Origin: Pseudomonadota bacterium
GTDB lineage: Bacteria > Bdellovibrionota > Bacteriovoracia > Bacteriovoracales > Bacteriovoracaceae
Assembly (NCBI GenBank): GCA_021299675.1
Contig: JAJTIF010000366.1
Span: 1 to 11,745 of the forward strand
Length of the DNA stretch: 11,745 nt
Direction: 5' to 3'
Part shown: piece after piece, positions 1 to 6,125 of the stretch
Layout: every line of letters begins with the position of its first letter
Numbering within the stretch: position 1 is the first letter of the stretch
Program-made: the position numbers and the translations under genes
The notes under the pieces: generated by a model
The model's input: only the letters and a program-made list of their open reading frames with translations
Databases searched by the model: none
Told to the model about the DNA's origin: nothing

Positions 1-489
1 CCCATCTCGGCTGAAGTCATCAGAACAGAGGCCCCTGGCATGCTCAAAGAAGCCTATGAGCTGGCCAAAATTCACAAGAACGTGGTGATCAAACTTCCTA
101 TGACCAAAGATGGGATGATCGCTTTGAAAGAGCTCTCAGCGAAGAATATCAAAACCAACGTGACCTTGATTTTCTCTGCGAATCAAGCACTGCTTGCCGC
201 CAAAAACGGCGCGACTTATGTTTCTCCCTTCATCGGCCGCCTGGATGACATCGGTCAGACCGGTATGGATTTGATCCAGGAGATCCGCGTGATCTTTAAT
301 AACTACGACTTCTCGACGAAAATTTTGGCGGCTTCTATCCGCCATTCTGATCACGTGAAGACCTGTGCCCTGGCCGGAGCGGACGTGGCCACGATTCCTT
401 TCAAGGCCATCGAAGGCCTCTTTCATCACCCCCTCACAAAGCTGGGTCTGGAGCAGTTCCTCGCGGACCACGCTAAGTCTAAGAAATAA
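1..489 (+). CDS. fsa: Fructose-6-phosphate aldolase / transaldolase-like protein, 3' part
   Basis: The reading frame is open from base 1, so the 5' end lies outside the window; 162 residues are visible. It begins in a PISAEV segment typical of the short transaldolase/fructose-6-phosphate aldolase (TalC/FSA) family, a TIM barrel. The VVIKLPMT strand carries the predicted Schiff-base lysine (codon 91-93). TNVTLIFS, the AASIRH strand and GADVATIPFKAIEGL near the C-terminus are further family landmarks. The family makes or splits C-C bonds between dihydroxyacetone units and aldehydes in sugar-phosphate metabolism, in the cytoplasm. Family assignment is strong. Choosing aldolase or transaldolase activity needs the missing N-terminal half and biochemistry. 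The stop is TAA at 487-489. No hairpin plus T-run terminator is visible after it. Confidence 0.92.
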   Translation, partial: PISAEVIRTEAPGMLKEAYELAKIHKNVVIKLPMTKDGMIALKELSAKNIKTNVTLIFSANQALLAAKNGATYVSPFIGRLDDIGQTGMDLIQEIRVIFNNYDFSTKILAASIRHSDHVKTCALAGADVATIPFKAIEGLFHHPLTKLGLEQFLADHAKSKK

Positions 490-564
490 GGGATGTTGTT
501 GACTTCTCTAGTTTGTTAAAAACGAGCTAAAAGCGGTCAAATTTTTTATTATTTGTGTCGATAA

Positions 565-594
565 GTCTCTCAGAGGAAAAGCCCTCTGGGAGAC
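565..594 (+). promoter_or_regulatory. Hairpin enclosing the ribosome binding site of the matrixin gene
   Basis: Bases 565-576 (GTCTCTCAGAGG) pair with 583-594 (CCTCTGGGAGAC) over 12 base pairs with a single T-G wobble (570/589). The loop is AAAAGC (577-582). The 3' arm contains the only good Shine-Dalgarno sequence, GGGAGA (588-593), three bases before the ATG at 597. In RNA this would hide the ribosome binding site. No T-run follows on either strand, so it does not look like a terminator. The structure is seen directly; a role as translational switch or RNA thermometer is inference. Confidence 0.55.
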
Positions 595-596
595 CT

Positions 597-1415
597 ATGC
601 TTCGACTGCTTTTTGTCCTTAGTTTTTTAGCTGCCTGTGTCCCGGCACAAAAAGAAAGTCTCACCACCGGTGCGGCAACCAATCCCAATGCGCCTTCTGC
701 TTGGAGTAAAGCGGGCCTTCCCAAACAAATTTTTCTATCCCATGAATTTAGCAACGCCGAGGCCACAGAGCTGACTGATGCCGTCGTCAGCTGGAACACC
801 CATGGCACCTATACCTTCTCCACTGTCTCAAGCACGAAAGTGAACGACCGCTCTTCGGTGAATAATCTCAACTCACTTTTTGATGGCGAATTTGGTATCT
901 ACAAAGCCGTGAACTGGCACCCGCAGCTGCCCTCCACCGCTTTAGCAGTGACACAAATCTTCGGAGTCCGCCAAAACGTCGGAACGGCCAGTGAGTTCGT
1001 AGAAATCGTCGAAGGGGATATTCTCATCAACTGGACTTTCCCCTACGCGCCTACCAATCCTAACGGCTATGATCTCTTCACAGTCACCTTGCATGAGATG
1101 GGACACTTTTTGGGTCTAGGTCACATCACCAACTACGCTCTCCAGAGTGTCATGTACCCAAGCATCGGCTACAGCACTTTTTATCTCAGGCCTGGCAGTG
1201 AAGACATTCGGAACATCAAAAATAAATACAGCATCGGTGTGCAGGCAATGGCTGCGCGCTCACCGGCCAGCAGCTCGCCCCAGAGAGCTCCGGCGACCAA
1301 AGAGTTCGTCGAGAACTCTCCCGATGCGGTGAAGATCATCATGGAGCTGCATGTGGACGGGACTTGCCGTCACTACACCAACGACGTGCTCCAGTCGGTG
1401 CACAAAATTAAATAA
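597..1415 (+). CDS. Matrixin-type (M10) zinc metalloprotease lipoprotein
   Basis: This is a 272-residue exported metalloprotease. The ATG at 597 was chosen because it gives a clean lipoprotein signal peptide ending in the lipobox LAAC; the GTG at 555 would prepend 14 polar residues and lies upstream of the hairpin. The zinc site HEMGHFLGLGH (residues 166-176) is the full HExxHxxGxxH signature of metzincins, and SVMYPS near Met186 is the Met-turn. Together they place it in the matrixin/M10 group. The region before the zinc site is the usual catalytic half-domain. After the domain comes a Ser/Pro/Ala-rich linker (about 215-235) and a short C-terminal tail with one Cys. The predicted location is lipid-anchored in the envelope, where it would cleave proteins. 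Substrate is unknown. No propeptide cysteine switch is visible. It converges on the FixH-like gene with only 12 bases between stops. Confidence 0.93.
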   Translation: MLRLLFVLSFLAACVPAQKESLTTGAATNPNAPSAWSKAGLPKQIFLSHEFSNAEATELTDAVVSWNTHGTYTFSTVSSTKVNDRSSVNNLNSLFDGEFGIYKAVNWHPQLPSTALAVTQIFGVRQNVGTASEFVEIVEGDILINWTFPYAPTNPNGYDLFTVTLHEMGHFLGLGHITNYALQSVMYPSIGYSTFYLRPGSEDIRNIKNKYSIGVQAMAARSPASSSPQRAPATKEFVENSPDAVKIIMELHVDGTCRHYTNDVLQSVHKIK

Positions 1416-1427
1416 AATAACTCCTGA

Positions 1428-1817
1428 CTACTCTTTAATCATCACGGGGATGATCAGCGTCTCCTGGGTTCCTTCAAAGAGGTAAGTCACGCGGATCTGC
1501 CAGCTGCCTTTCATAACGAAGAAAGCGCGTGTGACATCGTACTCCCCGGGGGCGAGCTCGACGATTTTAAGAGGAGAAGAGCCGTGGCCGTGGCGGCCCA
1601 TCTGCATCCACAGATCAGCTTTCACGAGTGTAGCAGTGTTTGCGTTGGGAGACGTGAGGAAGAGTTCGAAGTGGGCCTCTTGAGTGCTCGTGAAGGGGGC
1701 GTCGGCGTGGTAGAGAGCGCAGACCTGAGTGGATTGAGAGCAGACTCCTTCGTGTTTCTCAGAAGCCCAGAGATTGAGACTTAAGGCAAGAAGTAGACTA
1801 AAGAACAAAGTTTTCAT
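1428..1817 (-). CDS. Exported FixH/YtkA-like protein (paralogue A)
   Basis: A 129-residue protein with a Sec signal peptide (residues 1-18, MKTLFFSLLLALSLNLWA). The ATG at 1817-1815 is preceded by GGAGG with 4-nt spacing, which decides the start. The C-terminal half has the pattern of FixH/YtkA-like immunoglobulin-fold domains: WMQMGRHGHGSSP (residues 70-82), then PGEYDV, then FFVMKGSWQIRV. Met71, Met73, His76 and His78 form a Met/His cluster that could bind metal, perhaps copper; that is inference. Cys26 and Cys33 may form a disulfide. It is clearly related to the lipoprotein at 2428-2862, which carries WMPSMGHGSSP and FFIMPGPWDIR in the same order. It is divergent from the redoxin operon across a long palindrome and probably co-regulated with it. 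Confidence 0.8.
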   Translation of the reverse strand: MKTLFFSLLLALSLNLWASEKHEGVCSQSTQVCALYHADAPFTSTQEAHFELFLTSPNANTATLVKADLWMQMGRHGHGSSPLKIVELAPGEYDVTRAFFVMKGSWQIRVTYLFEGTQETLIIPVMIKE

Positions 1818-1856
1818 AGAACCTCCATTTATCACACCATAGCAAAAAAAAAGTTC

Positions 1857-1887
1857 TTTGAAGAGCAACAAATTGTTGCTCTTCAAA
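1857..1887. promoter_or_regulatory. Perfect palindrome in the divergent promoter region
   Basis: Two 15-base arms, TTTGAAGAGCAACAA (1857-1871) and TTGTTGCTCTTCAAA (1873-1887), are exact reverse complements around a single A at 1872. The site lies between the divergent FixH-like gene (start 1817) and the redoxin operon (start 1914). It contains GCAAC/GTTGC arms as the TTGCAA boxes further on do, but with different internal spacing (5 bases here, 3 there), so it is probably a different operator. A one-base centre fits a protein-binding dyad better than an RNA hairpin. The binding protein is unknown. Confidence 0.6.
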
Positions 1888-1902
1888 ATGTTGTAGATGA
1901 GC

Positions 1903-1908
1903 TATAAA
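1903..1908 (+). promoter_or_regulatory. Possible -10 element of the redoxin operon
   Basis: TATAAA at 1903-1908 lies directly before the GTG start at 1914. A start of transcription about 7 bases downstream would fall on or next to the GTG, giving a leaderless message. No Shine-Dalgarno sequence is seen before this start. A convincing -35 at normal spacing is missing (CTTCAA at 1881-1886 is the best), so activation or repression through the palindrome is plausible. Confidence 0.3.
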
Positions 1909-1913
1909 AAATT

Positions 1914-2444
1914 GTGAATATTTTACTTCTTTTTTTGCAGCTCGCGCTGGCCGCTCCCACTTCCTTAGAAACCCTGAGTGGGACAGACTTAGTGACGGGT
2001 AAGAATCTTAGTTTCGCCCTTGGGGATGAATCCGCCACTCATGTCCTGGTGTTCCTCTCCAGCACCTGTCCTTGCTCCAACGCCCACATCGATCACCTCA
2101 AGCTTCTTGGGGACGAGTTCAAGCAAGTCAGATTCGTGGGACTACATGCCAACAGCGACGAGTCCAGCGCTCAGGCTAGACCGTATTTCGAGGAAAAGAA
2201 GCTCAACTTCCCTGTGCTCTCTGATCCCAAAGCCCAGTGGGCCGATCGCCTGAAAGCCTCGAAAACGCCTCACGCCTTTGTCATTTCAAAAGGGAGTGTC
2301 GTCTACCAAGGGGGTGTGAGCTCCTCGTCAGATCCCGCCCGGGCCGATCATTTTTACCTGAAGAAAGTTTTAGCAAGCCTGGCCAGTGGAGCTGAGCTAG
2401 AGTGGACGCAAACAAGGGTCTTGGGTTGTGAAATCTCTCGCTAA
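1914..2444 (+). CDS. Exported thioredoxin-fold (redoxin, AhpC/TSA-like) protein
   Basis: A 176-residue protein starting with GTG; the first 14 residues (MNILLLFLQLALAA) form a signal peptide, which supports this start. The body is a redoxin: VLVFLSSTCPCSN puts the active-site cysteines at the thioredoxin position, but as CxC (Cys52, Cys54), not CxxC. PVLSD and a TPHAFVI segment (cis-Pro loop) follow, then a YLKKVL helix. A third cysteine sits in the C-terminal TRVLGCEISR (Cys172), which I recognise as a recurrent end of this redoxin subgroup. It is likely a periplasmic thiol-disulfide or electron-transfer protein; the partner is unknown. It is the first gene of an operon whose next gene overlaps it by 17 nt. 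The FixH-like and beta-barrel partners suggest a role in metal or cofactor handling at the envelope, by inference. Confidence 0.82.
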   Translation: MNILLLFLQLALAAPTSLETLSGTDLVTGKNLSFALGDESATHVLVFLSSTCPCSNAHIDHLKLLGDEFKQVRFVGLHANSDESSAQARPYFEEKKLNFPVLSDPKAQWADRLKASKTPHAFVISKGSVVYQGGVSSSSDPARADHFYLKKVLASLASGAELEWTQTRVLGCEISR

Positions 2445-2862
2445 ACTTATCCTCCTCTTCTTTATCTCTGCCTGCGCTAAGCCTCGCTACGTGGATGGTC
2501 TCGAAACGCGGCTCAACCCTGCCAGCGGAGAGTGCACCGTCGTGTTCACCACGGAAGCCCTCTGCCTGCGTGCCCAGTGGGTCCAGTTTCCCAGCGAGAG
2601 CACTTTTGGAGAGATGAGCCTGACCTTCACTGATCTCGAAGATTCCAATCGCAAACTCGACCCGCGAGCCAGTGTGGCGATCGTGCTGTGGATGCCGAGC
2701 ATGGGTCACGGCTCCTCACCCGTGACCATCGAACGAATAAATGTGGGTGAGTTCAGGGCGAGCGATGTTTTCTTCATCATGCCGGGCCCTTGGGACATCC
2801 GGTACCAACTCAAAAGTGGCGACGATGTGCTGGAAGAGCAGATTCAAAAAATTACTATTTAG
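2428..2862 (+). CDS. FixH/YtkA-like lipoprotein (paralogue B)
   Basis: A 144-residue protein starting with GTG inside the end of the redoxin gene. The start is supported by a lipoprotein signal peptide ending FISAC, with Cys16 as the lipidation site. AAGGG lies about 10 bases upstream as a loosely spaced ribosome binding site, and translational coupling is likely. The C-terminal domain has WMPSMGHGSSPV (residues 88-99), a VGEFRASD turn and FFIMPGPWDIR, the same plan as the exported protein at 1428-1817. Two further cysteines (36, 46) could form a disulfide. Met89, Met92 and His94 make a possible metal site. In the FixH/YtkA group such domains are small envelope proteins often found near copper or cytochrome oxidase genes; a link here is inferred. 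Confidence 0.78.
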   Translation: MKSLAKLILLFFISACAKPRYVDGLETRLNPASGECTVVFTTEALCLRAQWVQFPSESTFGEMSLTFTDLEDSNRKLDPRASVAIVLWMPSMGHGSSPVTIERINVGEFRASDVFFIMPGPWDIRYQLKSGDDVLEEQIQKITI

Positions 2863-3736
2863 CCTACTTCTCACAGAGCAAGCCCTGGCGGCTCCCTGCT
2901 GTGGCTCGGGCTTCACGATTCCTTCGATCATCACCTCCGACGATCGTGCGCAGCTCGCGCTAAGCTACTCCCGCGCGCTCATCCACGCCGACGTCTTCAC
3001 CAACGGGGACTGGCGCGAGCGAAAAGAAGACGACCTCACGGAAACCCTCAAGCTCGATGGGGCGCACATCTTTTCTGATCGCTACCAATTGGGCTTTTCG
3101 CTGCCCATTCAGAAGCGCACTCGCACGGGGGCCAAGAGCGATTCTTCCACGGGACTCGGAGATCTGGCCCTGCAGCTGGGTTACGAGTTCCTGCCCGATT
3201 GGGACTACAACCCCTATCGCCCCAAAGGCATCGCCTACGCGTCACTGATTGCACCCACTGGCCGCTCAATCTACGAGTCCGCTGATGGCAGCGGGATCGA
3301 TGCTCGTGGCAGAGGGTTCTGGGGGGGCTCAGTCGGAGTTGTCCTGACTAAAAGCTGGGGGGGCTGGGATGCGAACACGAACCTCGAACTCCACAACTCT
3401 CTGCCTAAGGACGTTTCAAATGCCACCACTCGAGGACGAGTGAAGCCGAGCTACGGTGGCAGCGCTGCCCTTGGTGGTGGCTACAACTGGAGTGACTTTC
3501 GCATCGGTGCGCTGATCAACTGGCAGTACGAAGCGCCCACGGATGTCGAGGGATCAACTCCCTCTCGCGGCTCGCTGCGCCGACTGGCCACGGGAGCTCT
3601 TTTAGCGAGCGTCCTCTTACCCGACAATCAAAGCGTGGTGCTCAGCTACTCGGATCAAACTATTTTTGGTTCACCCTTCAACACCACACTCGCCAAAACG
3701 ATCACACTCTTTTTCCAGCAGCGCTGGCAGCGCTAG
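2825..3736 (+). CDS. Outer-membrane beta-barrel protein, transporter-like
   Basis: A predicted 303-residue outer-membrane protein. The ATG at 2825 was chosen because it gives KSRFKKLLFSLLLTEQALA as a signal peptide; earlier in-frame starts only add residues that shadow the upstream gene. The start lacks a good ribosome binding site and overlaps the FixH-like gene by 38 nt, so coupling is likely. The mature protein opens with APCCGSGF, a vicinal Cys pair. The rest alternates polar and hydrophobic residues in many short strands (QLALSYSRALI, YQLGFSLPI, ALQLGYEF, GGSVGVVL, ALGGGYNW, FRIGALINWQYE, SVVLSYSD, ITLFFQQRW) with Gly/Asp turns, as in barrel proteins of the phenol-degradation/transporter type. 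The family name is not certain. As last gene of the redoxin-FixH operon it is the probable outer-membrane component of that cassette. Confidence 0.75.
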   Translation: MCWKSRFKKLLFSLLLTEQALAAPCCGSGFTIPSIITSDDRAQLALSYSRALIHADVFTNGDWRERKEDDLTETLKLDGAHIFSDRYQLGFSLPIQKRTRTGAKSDSSTGLGDLALQLGYEFLPDWDYNPYRPKGIAYASLIAPTGRSIYESADGSGIDARGRGFWGGSVGVVLTKSWGGWDANTNLELHNSLPKDVSNATTRGRVKPSYGGSAALGGGYNWSDFRIGALINWQYEAPTDVEGSTPSRGSLRRLATGALLASVLLPDNQSVVLSYSDQTIFGSPFNTTLAKTITLFFQQRWQR

Positions 3737-3752
3737 GGGAAGAATTATCCAC

Positions 3753-3773
3753 AATTGCAACTAAGTTGCAATT
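3753..3773. promoter_or_regulatory. Zur/Nur-type operator 1 (TTGCAA-N5-TTGCAA)
   Basis: TTGCAACTAAGTTGCAA (3755-3771) is the core of a perfect 21-bp palindrome, 10-base arms around A3763. The same TTGCAA-N5-TTGCAA pattern recurs at 6054 and 9192, in every case upstream of metal-homeostasis genes. The right half-site TTGCAA (3766-3771) is also a possible -35, 17 bp before TACCCT (3789-3794), which would place the transcription start at about the ATG at 3801. A bound repressor would therefore cover the promoter. Confidence 0.75.
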
Positions 3774-3800
3774 AAATCCCGCGCCCCCTACCCTCAGAGG

Positions 3801-4139
3801 ATGAAAACTATCCTCTCTCTCGTGCTCATCGCTTTGTCTTTTAGCTCTGAATCCAGTCAAACCCTGAGGATCCGAGGGGTCGTGCCGCGGGAGCGAGAGG
3901 GGCTTTTCTGGCTCAAGTCATCCTCATCCACGAAAGTGAGCTTGGACTGCTCGAGTTTCCTGCAGAACCTCACGCTCACACCACCTGCGGGTCATCCGGT
4001 GATTTTCTATCTCACGATACAAGAGTGCGTAGAGCTCTACGACTTCTACCGCGGATTCAACCTTCGCGCCCGCTGCCTGAGTGTTGATGAGTCTTTTCCC
4101 CGGGCGCACTTTTGCTCTAGCAGAGAAAGTCAACCTTAA
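3801..4139 (+). CDS. Small exported four-cysteine protein of unknown function
   Basis: A 112-residue protein that I do not recognise. The first 20 residues (MKTILSLVLIALSFSSESSQ) form a signal peptide, which fixes the ATG at 3801. AGAGG sits immediately before the ATG with no spacer, too close for normal ribosome binding, so the message may be leaderless. The mature part has four cysteines (50, 76, 92, 105), enough for two disulfides, and no repeats or other clear motif. Its promoter region holds operator 1, so it is probably a member of the metal-responsive regulon and repressed in metal-replete cells. Its last 23 bases overlap the end of the DUF1826 gene on the other strand. A periplasmic or secreted metal-related role is guesswork from context. 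Confidence 0.7.
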   Translation: MKTILSLVLIALSFSSESSQTLRIRGVVPREREGLFWLKSSSSTKVSLDCSSFLQNLTLTPPAGHPVIFYLTIQECVELYDFYRGFNLRARCLSVDESFPRAHFCSSRESQP

Positions 4140-4767
4140 ACAGAATCCGTCGCTCGCCCACTCTCAGAGGAGGAGAGCGATGGACCGCTCCACCGATAAG
4201 ATTATCAGGCCACGACTCACCCTTAAGAATCACCACATCCAGCGTGTTCAACTGGGAAATGCCTGAGGGATCTTTGATGATTGTGTCGTTATCGCCCTGA
4301 CCCAGAAACTCACGGGCCACGGCATCGTTTGAGAGAAGGATGGTTCCTTGGCCGAGATAACTGCAAAGCATCCGCAGTTTATTTTTATCCGTGTGAAAGA
4401 GGCGGCACATGTCCGTGGTCACCGGCTCGATCTTGGCCACCACTTCCTGCGCACCTGTTTGAAGAATGAAGCGCTCAACCAGCTCTCGCATGTCACCTGC
4501 CACCCAAGCGGCCATGTCTGGTTCACGCTTACGCCAGCCGCGAATTTCAGCTCGAAGACTCTGCTCAAAATCCATTAGGTCACTCAAGGCGAGCTCAGCG
4601 CTCAGCGGGAGAACCTTCTCCCAGTTTAACTCCGCTGCCCAAGCCTCAAGGAAATGCGGCATCGAACGCTGCCACAAAACCGTATTCACTTCCGGTAAAA
4701 GAATTTTTTGAAACACGTCTTGCTTGTGACTTATTTTGAATCCAGACTGCACCACCGGGCAGAGCAT
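4117..4767 (-). CDS. DUF1826 family protein
   Basis: A 216-residue cytoplasmic protein. The ATG at 4767-4765 follows the TAA of the upstream cobW-type gene after one base, and GGAGG lies 7 bases before it inside the cobW end; earlier in-frame codons are shadows. The C-terminal half has the DUF1826 landmarks: FHTDKNKLRMLCSYLGQGT (residues 124-142), then VVILKGESWPDN, then VHRSPP (195-200) and RRILFKVDF. DUF1826 genes are known neighbours of COG0523/cobW genes in zinc-regulated loci. No activity is established that I know of. His125-x-Asp127, His196 and Arg206/207 are arranged as in Fe(II)/2-oxoglutarate oxygenases; this is my inference. Expected regulation is by operator 2 in an operon with the upstream GTPase. 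Confidence 0.85.
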   Translation of the reverse strand: MLCPVVQSGFKISHKQDVFQKILLPEVNTVLWQRSMPHFLEAWAAELNWEKVLPLSAELALSDLMDFEQSLRAEIRGWRKREPDMAAWVAGDMRELVERFILQTGAQEVVAKIEPVTTDMCRLFHTDKNKLRMLCSYLGQGTILLSNDAVAREFLGQGDNDTIIKDPSGISQLNTLDVVILKGESWPDNLIGGAVHRSPPLRVGERRILFKVDFLC

Positions 4768-4768
4768 T

Positions 4769-6001
4769 TTATACCTCCGCTTGAGCCGCGGGCATCTGCA
4801 CACGATCTTTCCAGCTCCCAAAGGGGTCTGGGATCGAGATGACTCTCTGGAGATCACTCTCAAGCTCTTCGGGACTCATGAGACACTTCTCTAACTCCGT
4901 GCGGATCTGCGGGAGCACGGCTTTATCCCCGATGAAAACCATGCGTTGATGGCGGTCTCCCCAGATGGGATGCCAGGAGTCTTCAATTTCTTGGAGTACC
5001 ATAGGGTCCTTGGGCCAGAGTTTTTTATCCGAGCCGATGAGCCAAAAGCCCACTGGATCCACCACTCTCTCTGTCCCCGCGATCGCGAGTTCTGCGATGA
5101 AATCGGGTTGGCTCACGGTCCAGAAAATTCCCTTCGCTCGATAAAGCCCTTTGTAGTCGGTATTTAAAAACTCCCAAAGCCTTGCGTGGTGAAAGGGACG
5201 CTTGTCTTCGAGCACGAAGCTTGAAATCCCGTACTCGTCTTTCTCAGAGATCTCCTCTCCCCGCAGCACTGCTTGCCAGCCCGGAGCGTCTTCTGCTTTT
5301 TCAAAATCGAAGAGCTTGGTGTCGAGCACCTTCTCGATCGCAATCTTGCCGTATTCCGTGTATTCGATTTTGGCACTCGTATTGAGAAACTTGATGATCC
5401 CCTCAAGCTTCAGGAGTTCTTCAGCACTCACAAGATCTTTTTTATTAATGAGGATAACGTCGGCGAATTCCACCTGCTGCGTAAGAAGGGAGACGATCGA
5501 GCGGTGGTCCTCGGCGCCGAGCTCGAGGCTGCGGTCTTTGAGCGACTGCCCCGACTGCCAGTCTCTTAAAAAAGCCTTGGCGTCCACCACGGTCACCATC
5601 GTATCCAGGCGGGCGAACTGGGAAAGGGACTCTCCGTTTTCATCCTCGAAGGTGAAGGTCTCAGCAATAGGCATGGGCTCGGAGATGCCGGTGGATTCGA
5701 TCACGAGGTAGTCATACTTATTTTCACCGGCCAGGCGTTTGACTTCTACCAAAAGGTCTTCTCTGAGGGTGCAGCAGATACAGCCGTTACTCATCTCCAC
5801 CAGTTTTTCTTCCGTCCGCGAGAGGCTCACACCATTTTTCAGCGCCAGCTCGGCGTCGAGGTTGACCTCTGACATGTCGTTGACGATGAGGGCCACGCGT
5901 TTGTTGTCGCGGTTCAGAAGAATTTGATTCAGGAGAGTGGTTTTTCCAGCTCCAAGAAAGCCAGAGAGAACTGTGACAGGAAGACGACGATCCATTTTCA
6001 T
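4769..6001 (-). CDS. CobW/COG0523-family GTPase, long zinc-type subfamily (metallochaperone)
   Basis: A 410-residue G3E-family GTPase. Walker A is GFLGAGKTT (residues 14-22). The metal-binding CxCC motif is GCICC (Cys74, Cys76, Cys77), the switch/Walker B region ends ESTG (102-105), and the guanine-specificity motif is NKKD (186-189). The C-terminal CobW_C domain starts around RPFHHARLWEFL and contains RMVFIG. The length and the NDMSEVNLDAEL segment match the YciC/ZigA-like branch that is induced by zinc limitation and proposed to deliver zinc to client enzymes. The ATG at 6001 is preceded by GAGG with 5-nt spacing. It heads a two-gene operon with DUF1826 (one base between stop and start). 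Operator 2 lies about 55 bp upstream, with TTTTAT (6036-6031) a possible -10 and TTGCAA (6059-6054) a possible -35. Clients are unknown. Confidence 0.93.
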   Translation of the reverse strand: MKMDRRLPVTVLSGFLGAGKTTLLNQILLNRDNKRVALIVNDMSEVNLDAELALKNGVSLSRTEEKLVEMSNGCICCTLREDLLVEVKRLAGENKYDYLVIESTGISEPMPIAETFTFEDENGESLSQFARLDTMVTVVDAKAFLRDWQSGQSLKDRSLELGAEDHRSIVSLLTQQVEFADVILINKKDLVSAEELLKLEGIIKFLNTSAKIEYTEYGKIAIEKVLDTKLFDFEKAEDAPGWQAVLRGEEISEKDEYGISSFVLEDKRPFHHARLWEFLNTDYKGLYRAKGIFWTVSQPDFIAELAIAGTERVVDPVGFWLIGSDKKLWPKDPMVLQEIEDSWHPIWGDRHQRMVFIGDKAVLPQIRTELEKCLMSPEELESDLQRVISIPDPFGSWKDRVQMPAAQAEV

Positions 6002-6053
6002 AGGTGCCTCGTTGATTGAGAGAGGCTGCTATAAAACACTAAATGCGACTCAT

Positions 6054-6081
6054 TTGCAACTAAATTGCAACTCACTTGCAT
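6054..6081. promoter_or_regulatory. Zur/Nur-type operator 2, tandem (three half-sites at 11-bp period)
   Basis: TTGCAA (6054-6059), TTGCAA (6065-6070) and TTGCAT (6076-6081) follow one another with exactly 5 bases between them. This gives one full TTGCAA-N5-TTGCAA box and a second overlapping, slightly degenerate box. The array lies between the divergent cobW-type gene (start 6001) and the Fur-family regulator (start 6126). It could bind two dimers on the same or opposite helix faces and control both directions, including autoregulation. Confidence 0.75.
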
Positions 6082-6125
6082 TTATAAGGTGCCACCTTTT
6101 GCTAAAAATCATGTATATTAACAGG

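Noticed and set aside
490..564. Intrinsic terminator after the aldolase gene
   Set aside because: There is a T-run at 542-547 but no hairpin before it, so no terminator is called.
555..596. GTG at 555 as start of the matrixin gene
   Set aside because: It adds polar residues before a perfect lipoprotein signal peptide; ATG 597 with GGGAGA upstream is better.
3720..3734. AGCGCT-GGC-AGCGCT hairpin at the end of the beta-barrel gene
   Set aside because: A short stem inside the last codons, with no T-run after it; it does not look like a terminator and may be chance.
4151..4183. CGCTC...GAGCG partial dyad near the end of DUF1826
   Set aside because: It lies in coding sequence, has a large loop and no T-run; not supportable as terminator.
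4768..4863. Upstream extension of the DUF1826 gene into the cobW-type gene
   Set aside because: The extra residues are basic and unlike the family; ATG 4767 has an ideal GGAGG at 7-base spacing.
5202..5711. Long plus-strand open frame opposite the cobW-type gene
   Set aside because: Ser/Arg-rich composition with no domain; it is an antisense shadow of the clearly coding GTPase.
6086..6098. AAGGTGCCACCTT palindrome upstream of the regulator
   Set aside because: Six-base arms with one central base; too short to stand out, and not repeated in the other regulon promoters.
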